Part shown: positions 1-9,264 of the stretch, piece after piece
How positions within the stretch are numbered: the first letter of the stretch is position 1
How the letters are laid out: the number at the start of each line of letters is the position of its first letter
Assembly: GCA_913009865.1 (NCBI GenBank)
Contig: CAJVYK010000001.1
Location: 1-38,234, forward strand
DNA: 38,234 bases
Reading direction: 5' to 3'
Source of the DNA: an uncultured bacterium
Lineage (GTDB): Bacteria > Planctomycetota > Phycisphaerae > Sedimentisphaerales > Anaerobacaceae
Program-made: the position numbers and the translations under genes
Notes under the pieces: model-generated
Told to the model about the DNA's origin: nothing
The model's input: the letters and a program-made list of their open reading frames with translations, nothing else
Databases searched by the model: none

Positions 1-945
1 CATAGTGGGCAGGGTCAGTGTGGCTGCAGAGCCATTGGCGTTGTAGGTCAAACTAATCGAAAGACTGCTTGCCCCTGCGGTATTATCCGTCAATACAATT
101 TTGCCATTCTCAAGAGTCGCCTTGGCCCTTCCATCAAAGGAGTCATTGATTTCCGAAATAAGATGACTTAGCTTGGTATTACTGGTAATACTGAGATTTA
201 CCTGGGTTATAGTATTTCCATTATGGTCGGTACCGGTTATTTCAATAACTTCGCCGCCTTCGAGGGGGTTGCTTCCGAACTGGTCAAGGTCTTCTATTTT
301 TGAGCTTAGCGTAGCGTTATCACTGCTAACTGTAAAGGCAGTATCAGCTTGCCAGATTTCGGTACTGCTTGCATTAACTGAGATTTTATAATCTGTGCCG
401 GCATCGTTGCCGTTTAGTACCAAATGATAAGCATCGTTGTAGTACAGCAGGCTTGCTGTAACACCGGGATTGTTCGCATCGTTATTGATTAAGCCGACCA
501 TATCTTCCAACGTTGTAGTCGCCGTGGTTGTTATGGATGTTTCCTGCTGGTTATATGAGTAAATAAAGGTGCCGGCGCCGACGTAGTCTTCGGCATATTC
601 CTTGCCGGCGGTATGAACCCAGCGCTCGGCATTGGCCAACTGATTGATTACGACTGTATGATTGCTTTCAAAGGCGTTATAGGACGCTTCGGCGGTCAAT
701 ATGTCCGTATCGCTGGAAGCGGTTGAAAAGGCGCGAAGCTCATCGGCATCGGAGAGAGCTCGAGCAGAGCTTCTTAAAGCATCCAGCTTGGTTTCCAGCG
801 TGCTTAAAGCGTCTTTTTTTTCGTCCCAGACACTTTTACGATCTTCGTACATATTGAGTGTACGACGCTGGGCAGCCATTAACTGGCTGATAAGAGCGCT
901 TGTATCAATGCCTGTGGAAAGGCCTGGAAAACGTAAAGTTGACAT
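1..945 (-). CDS. fliD: Flagellar filament cap protein FliD (HAP2), N-terminal part, cut by window edge
   Basis: FliD forms the cap at the tip of the flagellum and helps exported flagellin fold into the filament. The reading frame opens with an ATG at 945 and stays open for 315 codons to base 1, so the C-terminus lies outside the window. The N-terminus (MSTLRFPGLSTGIDTSALI) is the classic FliD_N signature: a 'G-S/T-G-I-D' core followed by a helical segment (residues about 15-50, QLMAAQRRTLNMYEDRK). The rest is Thr/Ser/Asn-rich beta sequence, as in the exposed D2/D3 domains. It is the last gene of the leftward row, separated from the glycosyltransferase fusion upstream by 146 bp that hold a sigma-28-like promoter. 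Family assignment is firm; the full length cannot be judged. Confidence 0.93.
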   Translation of the reverse strand, partial: MSTLRFPGLSTGIDTSALISQLMAAQRRTLNMYEDRKSVWDEKKDALSTLETKLDALRSSARALSDADELRAFSTASSDTDILTAEASYNAFESNHTVVINQLANAERWVHTAGKEYAEDYVGAGTFIYSYNQQETSITTTATTTLEDMVGLINNDANNPGVTASLLYYNDAYHLVLNGNDAGTDYKISVNASSTEIWQADTAFTVSSDNATLSSKIEDLDQFGSNPLEGGEVIEITGTDHNGNTITQVNLSITSNTKLSHLISEINDSFDGRAKATLENGKIVLTDNTAGASSLSISLTYNANGSAATLTLPTM

Positions 946-1031
946 CTTTGTCTGCCTTTTTGTCTAAATTTTCACGCTTTTACAAAAAAATTAAATAAAT
1001 ACGGCTAATACATACGCTTTGCGCAACTTTA

Positions 1032-1058
1032 TTATCGTTTAAAGATAGCTTTTGCTTA
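1032..1058 (-). promoter_or_regulatory. Candidate sigma-28 (FliA) promoter for fliD
   Basis: Reading the minus strand, TAAGCAAA is followed after exactly 11 bases by AACGATAA. The known enterobacterial FliA consensus is TAAAGTTT-N11-GCCGATAA, so the spacing and the CGATAA core match while the -35 is only partial. It would start transcription near 1025, about 80 bases before the fliD ATG. A FliA gene is present in the same window, and fliD is a late gene in most species. Found by eye, without a background score. Confidence 0.6.
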
Positions 1059-1091
1059 ACTATTTATCTTACTTGCATAGCATATTATTAG

Positions 1092-4000
1092 TTAACAAGC
1101 GGCCTGCTGTACTGTTTCGGCGTATCCGTGCCGAACAAATTCGGATTTTTGTAGTAACTGCTGAACCAGCCGGTTTCCCGGGGCCATTTCAAGACAGTCT
1201 CTTAGCTTTGAACAGGCCTGCTCGAAAGCCGTTTGTGCGTAAACAGGCGCATTTGATTTTATGTAAGCCTGCCCTATTGTAAGGCAAGTTACGGCGGCCA
1301 GGCATTTAGCATGCAATTGCCTTCTTTCGGGGGCTATCCTGTCCCAGGCGACGTCGGGAAACAGCTCGTCCGGCGCAAACGTGTCGGCAAACCGCTCAAC
1401 CACCTCGAAATGAGATTTTGCCTTTCGGGCAGTGAAGTTTCTTGAAAGACTGTCGGTGGTCATTCGGCGCAGATACAACGCCGCCCTCAAGTGATGTATT
1501 TTCAGGCCCTTCTTTACGAATCGCCGCATCATATCGTAGTCTTCAGCCATATCCAACTGCTCATCAAAAAAACCGATTTTATCAAAGACACTTCTTCTAA
1601 TGCAGGTTCTAAACGGCACGACCGGAAAGCCGCAGCGGAACAGGTCCCTGATGAGCAGTTTCCGGTTTGTGTACTCGGGTCGTTCAATTATCCGAATCGA
1701 CTTGCCATCCTCATCAATAAGGTGGTCGTCACAATAAACCAAATCGGTCTCCGGATATTTTTCGAACTCGGTCAGGTGTCTGGCGATAAAATCCGGCGCC
1801 ATAATGTCATCGGAATCGAGTTTGATTAGAAAACTGCCTTTAGATTTTTTTATCCCAACATTATGAGTGGTTGCAAGCCCGGAGTTTTCCTGATAGAAGT
1901 ATTCGATTCTTTCATCTTTGAAGCCGGCGATGATGTCTTTAGTATTGTCTGTCGAGCCGTCATCGATGAGGATAAGCTCAAAATTTCTATAGCTTTGGGT
2001 TAGAACGCTTTCAATCGCCTCTGTAATATACTCAGCGGCGTTGTAGGCGGGCATAATCACCGAAACCAGCGTATTTGTCTGTTCCTTGGCCAGTGTTCTT
2101 CTTATAAGAGCATTTATCTTTGCCTTCTCGCGGGTTAGTCTGCCGATAAAGGCCTTGGTGGTATCGTGGCTCTGTGAGCTTGGCAGTTCTCTGTAGAGGT
2201 ACAGGCACTTATCCACGAACTTCAATTGCGTTACTTCCTCCATTTTGTAACTGATGTCCCTGTCCTCGGCATATAGTATGTCCTCGTCGTAGCCGGAGGT
2301 TTTCAGATAGTCAGCCATCTTGAAAGTCCTGAAAGCGCTTACCAGATGCGCGTCAAGATTGGTCTTGCCTGCCGGTATTTTCGCTCCGAAGCCAATCTGC
2401 CTTGGCGCAAGGTCTTCGTGACAGCACATAAACTGTGAGTATATAAGACCGGCATCGGGGAAATCAACGTGATGTGAGTACATTGTCTCAACAGCATCTT
2501 TTGTAAGACAGTCATCGCTATCCAGGATGCCAAAATACTCTGACTGAACGTTGGCGATACCGCTCTTTAACGCGGCAATATAACCTCTATTCCGCTCATG
2601 CTGAATCAGCCTTATACGCTTATCATCGAGATACCGATTGATTATCGCCACTGAGTTATCAGTCGAGCAATCTTCAATAATGATTAGCTCCCAGTCCTTA
2701 AAAGTTTGGTTCAACACGGATTCTATGGCCTCGGCGATATAGCCGCCATTATTGTAATTGGCCATAATTACGGAGAATTTCGGTATCGAATTTGACTGCT
2801 GTTTACAGTGCTCGATATTACTCGCCTCAGCCGCCGGCTTGTCGCCATTCCTGCGATGAAGCGCCTCGGCCATTGCAAGCTCGGCATATTGATTTTGCGC
2901 TTCAGCTTTTGCGAAAGAAATAGTTCCCGGCCAGTACCTTAATTTGTATAAATATTCTCCCATGTTTCGTATTTCCCCTATTTCGGATAATCGAAGCCAC
3001 AGGTCGTAGTCCTGGGAATACATATATTTTTCATTATACCCTCCGACTTCTATCAGAGAGGTTCTTCGCAGCATTGCCGTCCCGTGAGCAACACAGTTTC
3101 CATCTAACAATCCTGCTTTAATGCCATCAGGTTCTGTTGGCCGTCTGTCATAGGCGCCGCAGATTTCGCCGTTGGAATCTATCCTGGCACACCAGCATCC
3201 CAAAACTGTACAGTTCGGATTTTCATCTAAAAATTTTACCTGTTTTTCAAATCGCTGGGGATGAGAAATATCGTCTGCATCCATTCGGGCAATGTATTCG
3301 CCTCTGCACAACTTCAAGCCAATATTCAAAGATTTCGTCAGGCCGATGTTTTCAGAATTTCTGTAGATAAACGTCCTTGAATCTTTCATCTTAACGAGTA
3401 TCTCAGATGTCCTGTCAGTGCTTGCATCGTCAATTATAATCACCTCGAAATCCTGATATGTCTGGCTGTATATGCTCTTTAACGCCTGTTCGATGAATTT
3501 TTCGGTGTTATAAACAGATATTAATACGCTTATCTTAGGCTTGTCAGTCATATCCTTGTTTTTTTCATTGTCGGGTATATAAGCGTTAAGACCGTCGCCG
3601 TAATAATGTTTAGCTCTGTTATTGTGCCCCTGGAGGTAAACCAGGCCTCTGTCATCGATATATTGATACAGCCGATTATCTAATACGAAGCGATATAAGC
3701 TGCTGTCGGGTATGCCTACAAATACATTGGGCCAAACCACATCTGGCTCTATTTGCTTCAACAGCTCCGCTGTTTCCCTGATATCCGACTCGGTCTCACC
3801 GGGAACCCCAACGACTACGCTCGCTGCTGCTTTTACACCAAATTCATGACACCATTTAAAAGCATTTTTAATCTGTTCGACAGTAATATCTTTCTGTAAT
3901 AAATCCAGTATTCTTTGAGAACCGCTTTCCACTCCGAAATAAAACCCCTTTGCGCCGGCGCGGGCCATCAACTCAACCGTCTCTCTGCTGAGGTTGGAGA

Positions 4001-5816
4001 CCCTTGATTCACAGGCCCAGGATATCTTTATCCCTTTCTCTATAAGCAAATTACAAAATTTGCTCAATCTTTCCTTATTAAGGGTAAAATTATCCTCCCG
4101 GAAATAGATTCCTTTAACTCCGTAATGTTCGATAAGATGTTCAATATCGGAGACAATTCGTTCAGCGCTGAAATATGTATATTTCCTGCCCCAGACAGAG
4201 CAGACAGAGCAGAATGTACATCTAAACGGGCAGCCGCGACTCGTATTCATTGTGAATATAGGGCTGTCCTGAAAAAACTTAACGCTCCAGTCATAGGGTA
4301 AATTAACGAAACAATCCCAGGCGGGCATTGGTAATGCATCCAGATTTTCTATGCGGGGATAATTCACAATTCTTTCGGTAACTTTGCCGTCTGCAATATC
4401 GAGAATTGCACGTTCCCCTTCCCCCTGCACAATGTAATCGACAAAGTCTGGAATGGTATCTGCAGCTACGGTAGTGTGAGGGCCTCCTACGATTATCTTG
4501 CCGACCCATTTGCGTGTTTGTCTCAAATGTTCGAGTTTGTGCAGCATTCGGAGAGTATCGCGGAAGCAAATTGTATTCGCATAAATGCCGACATAATCTA
4601 TTTTGTTTTTCCAAAGGTAGTCTGTATCGAGAAAGTTGGTCGGCTGTAAGTAGTTGTCTATGAAAGATACTTCGTGGCCGGCGTTACGCAGCACGGAAAT
4701 CAGGAACCCGATTCCTATAGGCGGCCTTTTTTCTTTAGTTGAAAATGGCGCCTGGGCCGGGGCGGCGGAGGTCGTAAGCAGAATTCGCTTTCGAGGACTC
4801 TCGCTGTCAGAATGAGATATTCCGGACGGTTCATTTGTTTTTCTTTCCTGATGCGAAAATGTACAACTTATCTTCGGCTGTTCCGGCTGCATCCTGTCTA
4901 ATTCATCGAACATCGCACTTAGTCTTTTCACCCAGGTATGCTCTTTCAATGCCCTGTTATAACCGCAATTCGCTATCTCCATTCGCTTATCATCATTCTT
5001 TAGATAATACGAAATTTTTTCCACCGCTTCGGCAATGTTCTCGAAGCATTCTATTTCCTTACCTATCTGGTAATATTCTTCTAATCCATCGGCATATTCG
5101 GTCAGCAAAAAGCCGCCGCACATCGGCACTTCGAAAACTCTGCCTTTTATCTGTTTGATACCGTCATTCCGGGAGCTGCCGCAAAAGTTAAGATTGATTT
5201 TGCTGGCATTAAATATTTTTATCATATCATCGAATTCGACGAATTTTCCGAACCCTTTTCCAAAAGCAGTAATCGGCACAGCCCTGTTTTCCAGATAAAG
5301 CAGATTTTCCAGCCGTTTCCCATGGCCGCCCCCGATGAAAGTAACATCATAGGCAAATTTGGCGTCGATTTTTTTGTAATAATTCTGATTTGACGCCCAC
5401 TGAGACTTGATAACATTAAGGCCCAATTTTGCATACTTCTCAACGGAATGCTTATCTGTAGTAACCGAGCAAAAAACGTGCCTGGCTACTATTCTCGAAT
5501 AGTCTTCAAACCGCCAGTGGTCATCGGAGAACCAGGCGATTACTTTTGTTCCTAATGTACCAATCGTGTCCAGCGTTTTCATCTCTACCTGGTCCTGGTA
5601 GGTATGGAGCAGAACATAATCGGGCTTTTCTTTTCTTACTGTCTCGATGATTTCTGCATTCATCGATTCCTTGCCGATTTGTTTGATTTTTTCAATGTAA
5701 TTATAGTTGATTACATTTGAAAAAATCTGCTTCAGCGGCTCGTAGAAATTAATATCGCAGTCGTAGTTTATACAGCCTACGGTTAAAAATAGGATTTTTC
5801 GTCCTTCCATAAGCAT
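1092..5816 (-). CDS. Giant multidomain sugar enzyme: CgeB-like GT, B12-binding radical SAM, three GT2 domains
   Basis: This 1574-residue protein reads as five enzymes in one chain. Residues about 1-310 resemble CgeB/YkvP-type glycosyltransferases (ending in a GRVFEVPMCGGFLL stretch and an EHTW stretch). After a hydrophilic linker (about 310-342), residues about 343-745 form a B12-binding plus radical-SAM module, with the 4Fe-4S motif CxxxCxxC at C529, C533 and C536 and an FGVESGSQ strand. Three family-2 glycosyltransferase domains follow, at about 760-985, 1012-1240 and 1250-1470, with nucleotide-binding acidic clusters DADD (846-849), DSDD (1099-1102) and DSDD (1334-1337). The last 85 residues look helical and TPR-like. 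The ATG at 5816 has AGGAAAG just upstream; a second ATG lies two codons in. The gene starts 10 bp after the preceding one. It probably builds or modifies a glycan on flagellar proteins; substrates are unknown. Confidence 0.88.
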   Translation of the reverse strand: MLMEGRKILFLTVGCINYDCDINFYEPLKQIFSNVINYNYIEKIKQIGKESMNAEIIETVRKEKPDYVLLHTYQDQVEMKTLDTIGTLGTKVIAWFSDDHWRFEDYSRIVARHVFCSVTTDKHSVEKYAKLGLNVIKSQWASNQNYYKKIDAKFAYDVTFIGGGHGKRLENLLYLENRAVPITAFGKGFGKFVEFDDMIKIFNASKINLNFCGSSRNDGIKQIKGRVFEVPMCGGFLLTEYADGLEEYYQIGKEIECFENIAEAVEKISYYLKNDDKRMEIANCGYNRALKEHTWVKRLSAMFDELDRMQPEQPKISCTFSHQERKTNEPSGISHSDSESPRKRILLTTSAAPAQAPFSTKEKRPPIGIGFLISVLRNAGHEVSFIDNYLQPTNFLDTDYLWKNKIDYVGIYANTICFRDTLRMLHKLEHLRQTRKWVGKIIVGGPHTTVAADTIPDFVDYIVQGEGERAILDIADGKVTERIVNYPRIENLDALPMPAWDCFVNLPYDWSVKFFQDSPIFTMNTSRGCPFRCTFCSVCSVWGRKYTYFSAERIVSDIEHLIEHYGVKGIYFREDNFTLNKERLSKFCNLLIEKGIKISWACESRVSNLSRETVELMARAGAKGFYFGVESGSQRILDLLQKDITVEQIKNAFKWCHEFGVKAAASVVVGVPGETESDIRETAELLKQIEPDVVWPNVFVGIPDSSLYRFVLDNRLYQYIDDRGLVYLQGHNNRAKHYYGDGLNAYIPDNEKNKDMTDKPKISVLISVYNTEKFIEQALKSIYSQTYQDFEVIIIDDASTDRTSEILVKMKDSRTFIYRNSENIGLTKSLNIGLKLCRGEYIARMDADDISHPQRFEKQVKFLDENPNCTVLGCWCARIDSNGEICGAYDRRPTEPDGIKAGLLDGNCVAHGTAMLRRTSLIEVGGYNEKYMYSQDYDLWLRLSEIGEIRNMGEYLYKLRYWPGTISFAKAEAQNQYAELAMAEALHRRNGDKPAAEASNIEHCKQQSNSIPKFSVIMANYNNGGYIAEAIESVLNQTFKDWELIIIEDCSTDNSVAIINRYLDDKRIRLIQHERNRGYIAALKSGIANVQSEYFGILDSDDCLTKDAVETMYSHHVDFPDAGLIYSQFMCCHEDLAPRQIGFGAKIPAGKTNLDAHLVSAFRTFKMADYLKTSGYDEDILYAEDRDISYKMEEVTQLKFVDKCLYLYRELPSSQSHDTTKAFIGRLTREKAKINALIRRTLAKEQTNTLVSVIMPAYNAAEYITEAIESVLTQSYRNFELILIDDGSTDNTKDIIAGFKDERIEYFYQENSGLATTHNVGIKKSKGSFLIKLDSDDIMAPDFIARHLTEFEKYPETDLVYCDDHLIDEDGKSIRIIERPEYTNRKLLIRDLFRCGFPVVPFRTCIRRSVFDKIGFFDEQLDMAEDYDMMRRFVKKGLKIHHLRAALYLRRMTTDSLSRNFTARKAKSHFEVVERFADTFAPDELFPDVAWDRIAPERRQLHAKCLAAVTCLTIGQAYIKSNAPVYAQTAFEQACSKLRDCLEMAPGNRLVQQLLQKSEFVRHGYAETVQQAAC

Positions 5817-5826
5817 TTTCTTTCCT

Positions 5827-8298
5827 TTAAAGCTTTTTTACCTTTCTCAGGAAACCTGATGGACAGGATGTTATGAGATGTTTCTTCTCTTTTTCTTCAT
5901 CCTGTTCGAAGTCACTTCTCGTGGAGAGGAATTCCTGTATAGCCTCGTAGGGGCCAGGTCCGTATTGTGGGAGTAGTGGGTGCCCGTTTACAGTACCGTC
6001 TTCAACAATCATATAATTTCCTATAGTTACGATGTCAGAATACAACACCATTTCTTTGAGAACATGCCCCTTAGAGTGGTCGCTATCAAGTAGTACCATA
6101 ACCCCGCTGTTGTTGACCATCATCTTTATTTTTTCAACAACTTTAATATCCGTGCTGTCTCCTACGATACAAGTAACCCTCTCTTTGAATACTCTGTGGT
6201 CCGGCATTTCCTTGCTCGTAAGGTCAACTGTGATAACCTTACCTCTGCCTATCAATTCAAAGATTGAAGCAAAGAAAAAAGACGCACCTCCTTTGTTGGT
6301 GCCGCATTCTACTAAATAGTCAGGCTGTCTCTCCCATAGTATTTCAGCAATGGTGAACATATCAACAGGATACTGAAGTATAGGGGCTCCTAACCAGTAT
6401 GTATTTTGAAACGGTTGAACCATTCCCAACTGTTTTGGGTCATAGTAAATTTTATGGAACTCATCAATAATGTTCTTGATGGCCATCTGTTCTTTTTTCT
6501 TTATGTACTGAGTTGTTTTGGCGTAAAAGTGGTTTATGCCTGTTTTGCTTAATTTTTTAGATAAGTTACCTGGAAACTGCCGATTGTACGCAAGCTTTTG
6601 GTCCAAATAGTAAAAGTTTTTGCTTCTTAAAATTCTACACCACATATCAATATCTGCTGCGCTTCCCACGTCAGCGTCGAAAATACCGACCTTTTCAAAA
6701 TCTTCTTTTCGAAACAATATAGATGTCGGCCATCCTACCGGTCTTTTTTGTAAAAGATAATTTTTGATAAATTCTTCACCATTCTCCTTTGTGTTTTTGT
6801 TGAATAACCGATATGGATTATTATTGTTTTTTATGTCGTTATTCTCATCGATGATGTGATAATTACAACAAACGACTCCCACATCAGGACATTCATTTAG
6901 GATTTTTACCTGTTCAGCAATGCAATTATTTTCGAGTATGTCGTCATCTCCCATTATTTTGATATATTCACCCGAAGATAATGACACAGCCTTATTCCAG
7001 TTCTTTATGAATCCTATGTTACGTTCATTTCTGATGAACGTAACATTCTTTATGTTAGAGTAAGCCTCCGAGAGACTTACGGTGTCGTCTGTAGAACAGT
7101 CATCCAAAACTAAAATTTCTACGTTAGGATAAGTTTGATTGACCGCCGAATCTATTGCCATTTTGAGGTAATCGGCTCTATTAAAGGCCGTGATTAGTAT
7201 CGATATCTTTGGGATTTGTCCTTTAGGAACAACAGTTTTACAACTACGAGCAACACAGATTATGAAATCTTTTTTATCGAGATGATCCTCAACGTTATGC
7301 GTCTGGTAGTTCTGGTATTTAAGAAGTTCAGGTATCAGATTATTTGCGGATAACCATTGCTTAATTTTTGCCTCATCAATATAAAACGTCAGATGAAAGC
7401 CCATGTTAATTGCCGCAGGACTCCTCTCCTGTATATAAGGCGTTGAAAGAATAAGCGTTCCGCCAGGTTTAAGTGCACGGCTGAAAATTCCAAACAGTTT
7501 AAGGATATCGTCTTCCTTCAAATGTTCAATTGTCTCAAAGGAAACGATATAATCAAATAAAGATTGGTACTTTAAATCTAATAGATTTGCATGGACAAAT
7601 TCGACGTTCTTCCTGTTTTTGTAACGAACTTTTACTTGTTCTATAACTTTTTCGTCAATATCCACGCCAATTACACGGTCGGATTTTTCTGATAACATAA
7701 TGCTGCCATAGCCTGTCCCACACGCAAAATCTCCGACCGTTTTTCCAGGCGAAATGATAGATTTAGCATACTCATATCTCTTGTAATGACTTTTTTGGGT
7801 CGTACCTAATTCATCAAATTTAACGTCTTCTTTGTAAAATATATCGACACGTTCACCATTACCGTCTAAGTTAGCTTCGGGAGAGCAAAAAGGGGTTTTG
7901 GTCAATACAAAATTTTTATTTGCAGAAACGCTCATCTTCTCCCCTGAAGCTGCAAGGTCGTTAATGGATTCTTCCAATATCTGCTTATCAAATTCGATAA
8001 AACCACTTACAAATAGCAAAAACTTGCCTCTTGCTACCATTGCTGCCTTATTGAATGACTGCTCTTGACTTAAGAATCCACCATGGTCCAAAACCTTTAT
8101 CGCCGGTAAAAACGCCCTTAATTGTCTTTCATCAATCTCCAATCCCCGGCTGTTAACAACCACCAGTTCATAGTCACCCGGCAGCTCCCTCTCGCTCAGT
8201 TTTTGCAGGTACGCACTGAGCTTCGAAGAATCGTTACCGGCGGACAGGATAATCGAGCAGCGCACAGCCGCTTCAACTTGTGCTTCCGTATTTAGCAT
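5827..8298 (-). CDS. Mosaic protein: GT2 stub, class I methyltransferase, GT2, CmcI-like domain
   Basis: An 823-residue fusion. Residues about 11-115 look like the first half of a GT2 fold but lack a DxD metal site. Residues about 150-350 are a SAM-dependent methyltransferase (motif I GDFACGTGYG at 189-198, then GVDIDE, and FETIEHL at 254-260). Residues about 364-590 are a complete GT2 domain (LITAFNRADYL; DDCSTDD; metal site GDDD at 450-453). Residues about 620-823 match the cephalosporin hydroxylase/rhamnosyl O-methyltransferase (CmcI) family, with ECGTNKGGAS and VDLTS strands and LLDSDHSKGHV. ATG at 8298 with GAGGAAG upstream, 10 bp after the FliT-like gene. Three lines sampled inside (bases 6541, 6781, 7081) are only 27-35% GC, against 57% at 8161 and about 62% at 9001, so most of the gene looks imported onto a resident N-terminus. 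Likely role: glycan extension and O-methylation. Confidence 0.87.
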   Translation of the reverse strand: MLNTEAQVEAAVRCSIILSAGNDSSKLSAYLQKLSERELPGDYELVVVNSRGLEIDERQLRAFLPAIKVLDHGGFLSQEQSFNKAAMVARGKFLLFVSGFIEFDKQILEESINDLAASGEKMSVSANKNFVLTKTPFCSPEANLDGNGERVDIFYKEDVKFDELGTTQKSHYKRYEYAKSIISPGKTVGDFACGTGYGSIMLSEKSDRVIGVDIDEKVIEQVKVRYKNRKNVEFVHANLLDLKYQSLFDYIVSFETIEHLKEDDILKLFGIFSRALKPGGTLILSTPYIQERSPAAINMGFHLTFYIDEAKIKQWLSANNLIPELLKYQNYQTHNVEDHLDKKDFIICVARSCKTVVPKGQIPKISILITAFNRADYLKMAIDSAVNQTYPNVEILVLDDCSTDDTVSLSEAYSNIKNVTFIRNERNIGFIKNWNKAVSLSSGEYIKIMGDDDILENNCIAEQVKILNECPDVGVVCCNYHIIDENNDIKNNNNPYRLFNKNTKENGEEFIKNYLLQKRPVGWPTSILFRKEDFEKVGIFDADVGSAADIDMWCRILRSKNFYYLDQKLAYNRQFPGNLSKKLSKTGINHFYAKTTQYIKKKEQMAIKNIIDEFHKIYYDPKQLGMVQPFQNTYWLGAPILQYPVDMFTIAEILWERQPDYLVECGTNKGGASFFFASIFELIGRGKVITVDLTSKEMPDHRVFKERVTCIVGDSTDIKVVEKIKMMVNNSGVMVLLDSDHSKGHVLKEMVLYSDIVTIGNYMIVEDGTVNGHPLLPQYGPGPYEAIQEFLSTRSDFEQDEEKEKKHLITSCPSGFLRKVKKL

Positions 8299-8308
8299 TG
8301 ATACTTCC

Positions 8309-8620
8309 TCAGATATTACTTCGATAAACCTCTATGGTCTTTTTGCCCTTGCGGAGCCGGCTTAACTCTTCGGTGGTTCCGGCTTTTTGAACGGTAACGG
8401 CCAGACATAAATCTTCGTATAATTTTTGCAATTGCTCTTGTCGATTTTTAAATTCCGGCAGTTCGAGAACCCCTGTCTGTGCGATTTTTCCCACAACAGA
8501 ACCGGCTTGCTTGCTTAAAACCTCAACCTTGTTGATGTTACCCTGCCGGGCCAGCTCTATTTGCTTTTCCAGCAGACTCTGAAGCTTATCCAACAGATGT
8601 ATCTGTCTATCCATACTCAT
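8309..8620 (-). CDS. Small coiled-coil protein, FliT/FlgN-like export chaperone
   Basis: A 103-residue, almost wholly helical protein with heptad-like Leu/Ile spacing (DKLQSLLEKQIELARQG; QEQLQKLYEDLCLAV). Small helical proteins of about 100-130 residues next to fliD are usually FliT-type chaperones that bind FliD and the export apparatus. The name is inferred from size, helix content and position between flgL and fliD, not from a diagnostic motif. Its ATG (8620) overlaps the TGA of the upstream TPR gene in an ATGA, so the two are probably translationally coupled. A second in-frame ATG lies two codons in. A FlgN-type chaperone could look the same, but a clearer FlgN is encoded beside flgK. Confidence 0.6.
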   Translation of the reverse strand: MSMDRQIHLLDKLQSLLEKQIELARQGNINKVEVLSKQAGSVVGKIAQTGVLELPEFKNRQEQLQKLYEDLCLAVTVQKAGTTEELSRLRKGKKTIEVYRSNI

Positions 8621-9264
8621 CCAACCTGAACTCCTGTCCTGCTGCCTTGTCTTGTTTGAGCCAAATTGTGCTCAACTTCCTCCAGAAGATTAGCTGCATC
8701 CTGATGGCCGGCATCCAAAGTTAAAATGTCCAGGAGGATTTTTTTGGACTGCTCAAGCCGGCTGTCTTTCATATATAACGCTGCCAGGGAGAACATAACG
8801 GATATGTCAGCCGGGTGCATATCCAAATACAGCTGCAGATAGTAAATGACCTTTGCGAATGAGCCCATCTGGCAAGAGGCCTGAAACAGTCCCAAAAGAG
8901 CTGTCAGGTTGTCGGTATCTAACTCCAAACACTTTAGATACATCTCAAAGGCCTGCTTGTAATCACATTTTTGTTGTGCGACCATAGCCAGTCCGCAATA
9001 GGCCTTGGCGCAATTGGTGTCCAGCCGAGCCGCGACCCTGAAGGCTACTTCAGCATCATCAAGAAGATTTTCCTGCAGTCCAACTACTCCAAGACCAACG
9101 TATGGACCCGGCTCATCAGGTCCCAGTGATGCCGCTTTTTCGTAGCAGCGCTGTGCCTGTACATAGTTGCCGACGGAGGTGTAACAATCGCCGAGTTCCT
9201 GTAAAACCTCGTAGTGCTGGGTCAAATCGGGCTGTTCAGCAGTATTTTCCTGTGTTATGTCCAT
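8617..9264 (-). CDS. Tetratricopeptide repeat (TPR) protein of the flagellar glycosylation island
   Basis: A 215-residue soluble protein made almost entirely of TPR units: five or so 34-residue helix pairs from about residue 15 to 190 (for example LGDCYTSVGNYVQAQRCYEKA, then YCGLAMVAQQKCDYKQAFEMY). There is no signal peptide or membrane segment and no attached enzyme domain. TPRs bind other proteins, so it is probably a scaffold or a substrate-presenting partner for the glycosyltransferases on either side. The start ATG overlaps the end of the GT2-TPR gene by 10 bases, and its own stop overlaps the FliT-like gene start, so the set is tightly coupled. The true partner is unknown. Confidence 0.85.
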   Translation of the reverse strand: MDITQENTAEQPDLTQHYEVLQELGDCYTSVGNYVQAQRCYEKAASLGPDEPGPYVGLGVVGLQENLLDDAEVAFRVAARLDTNCAKAYCGLAMVAQQKCDYKQAFEMYLKCLELDTDNLTALLGLFQASCQMGSFAKVIYYLQLYLDMHPADISVMFSLAALYMKDSRLEQSKKILLDILTLDAGHQDAANLLEEVEHNLAQTRQGSRTGVQVG

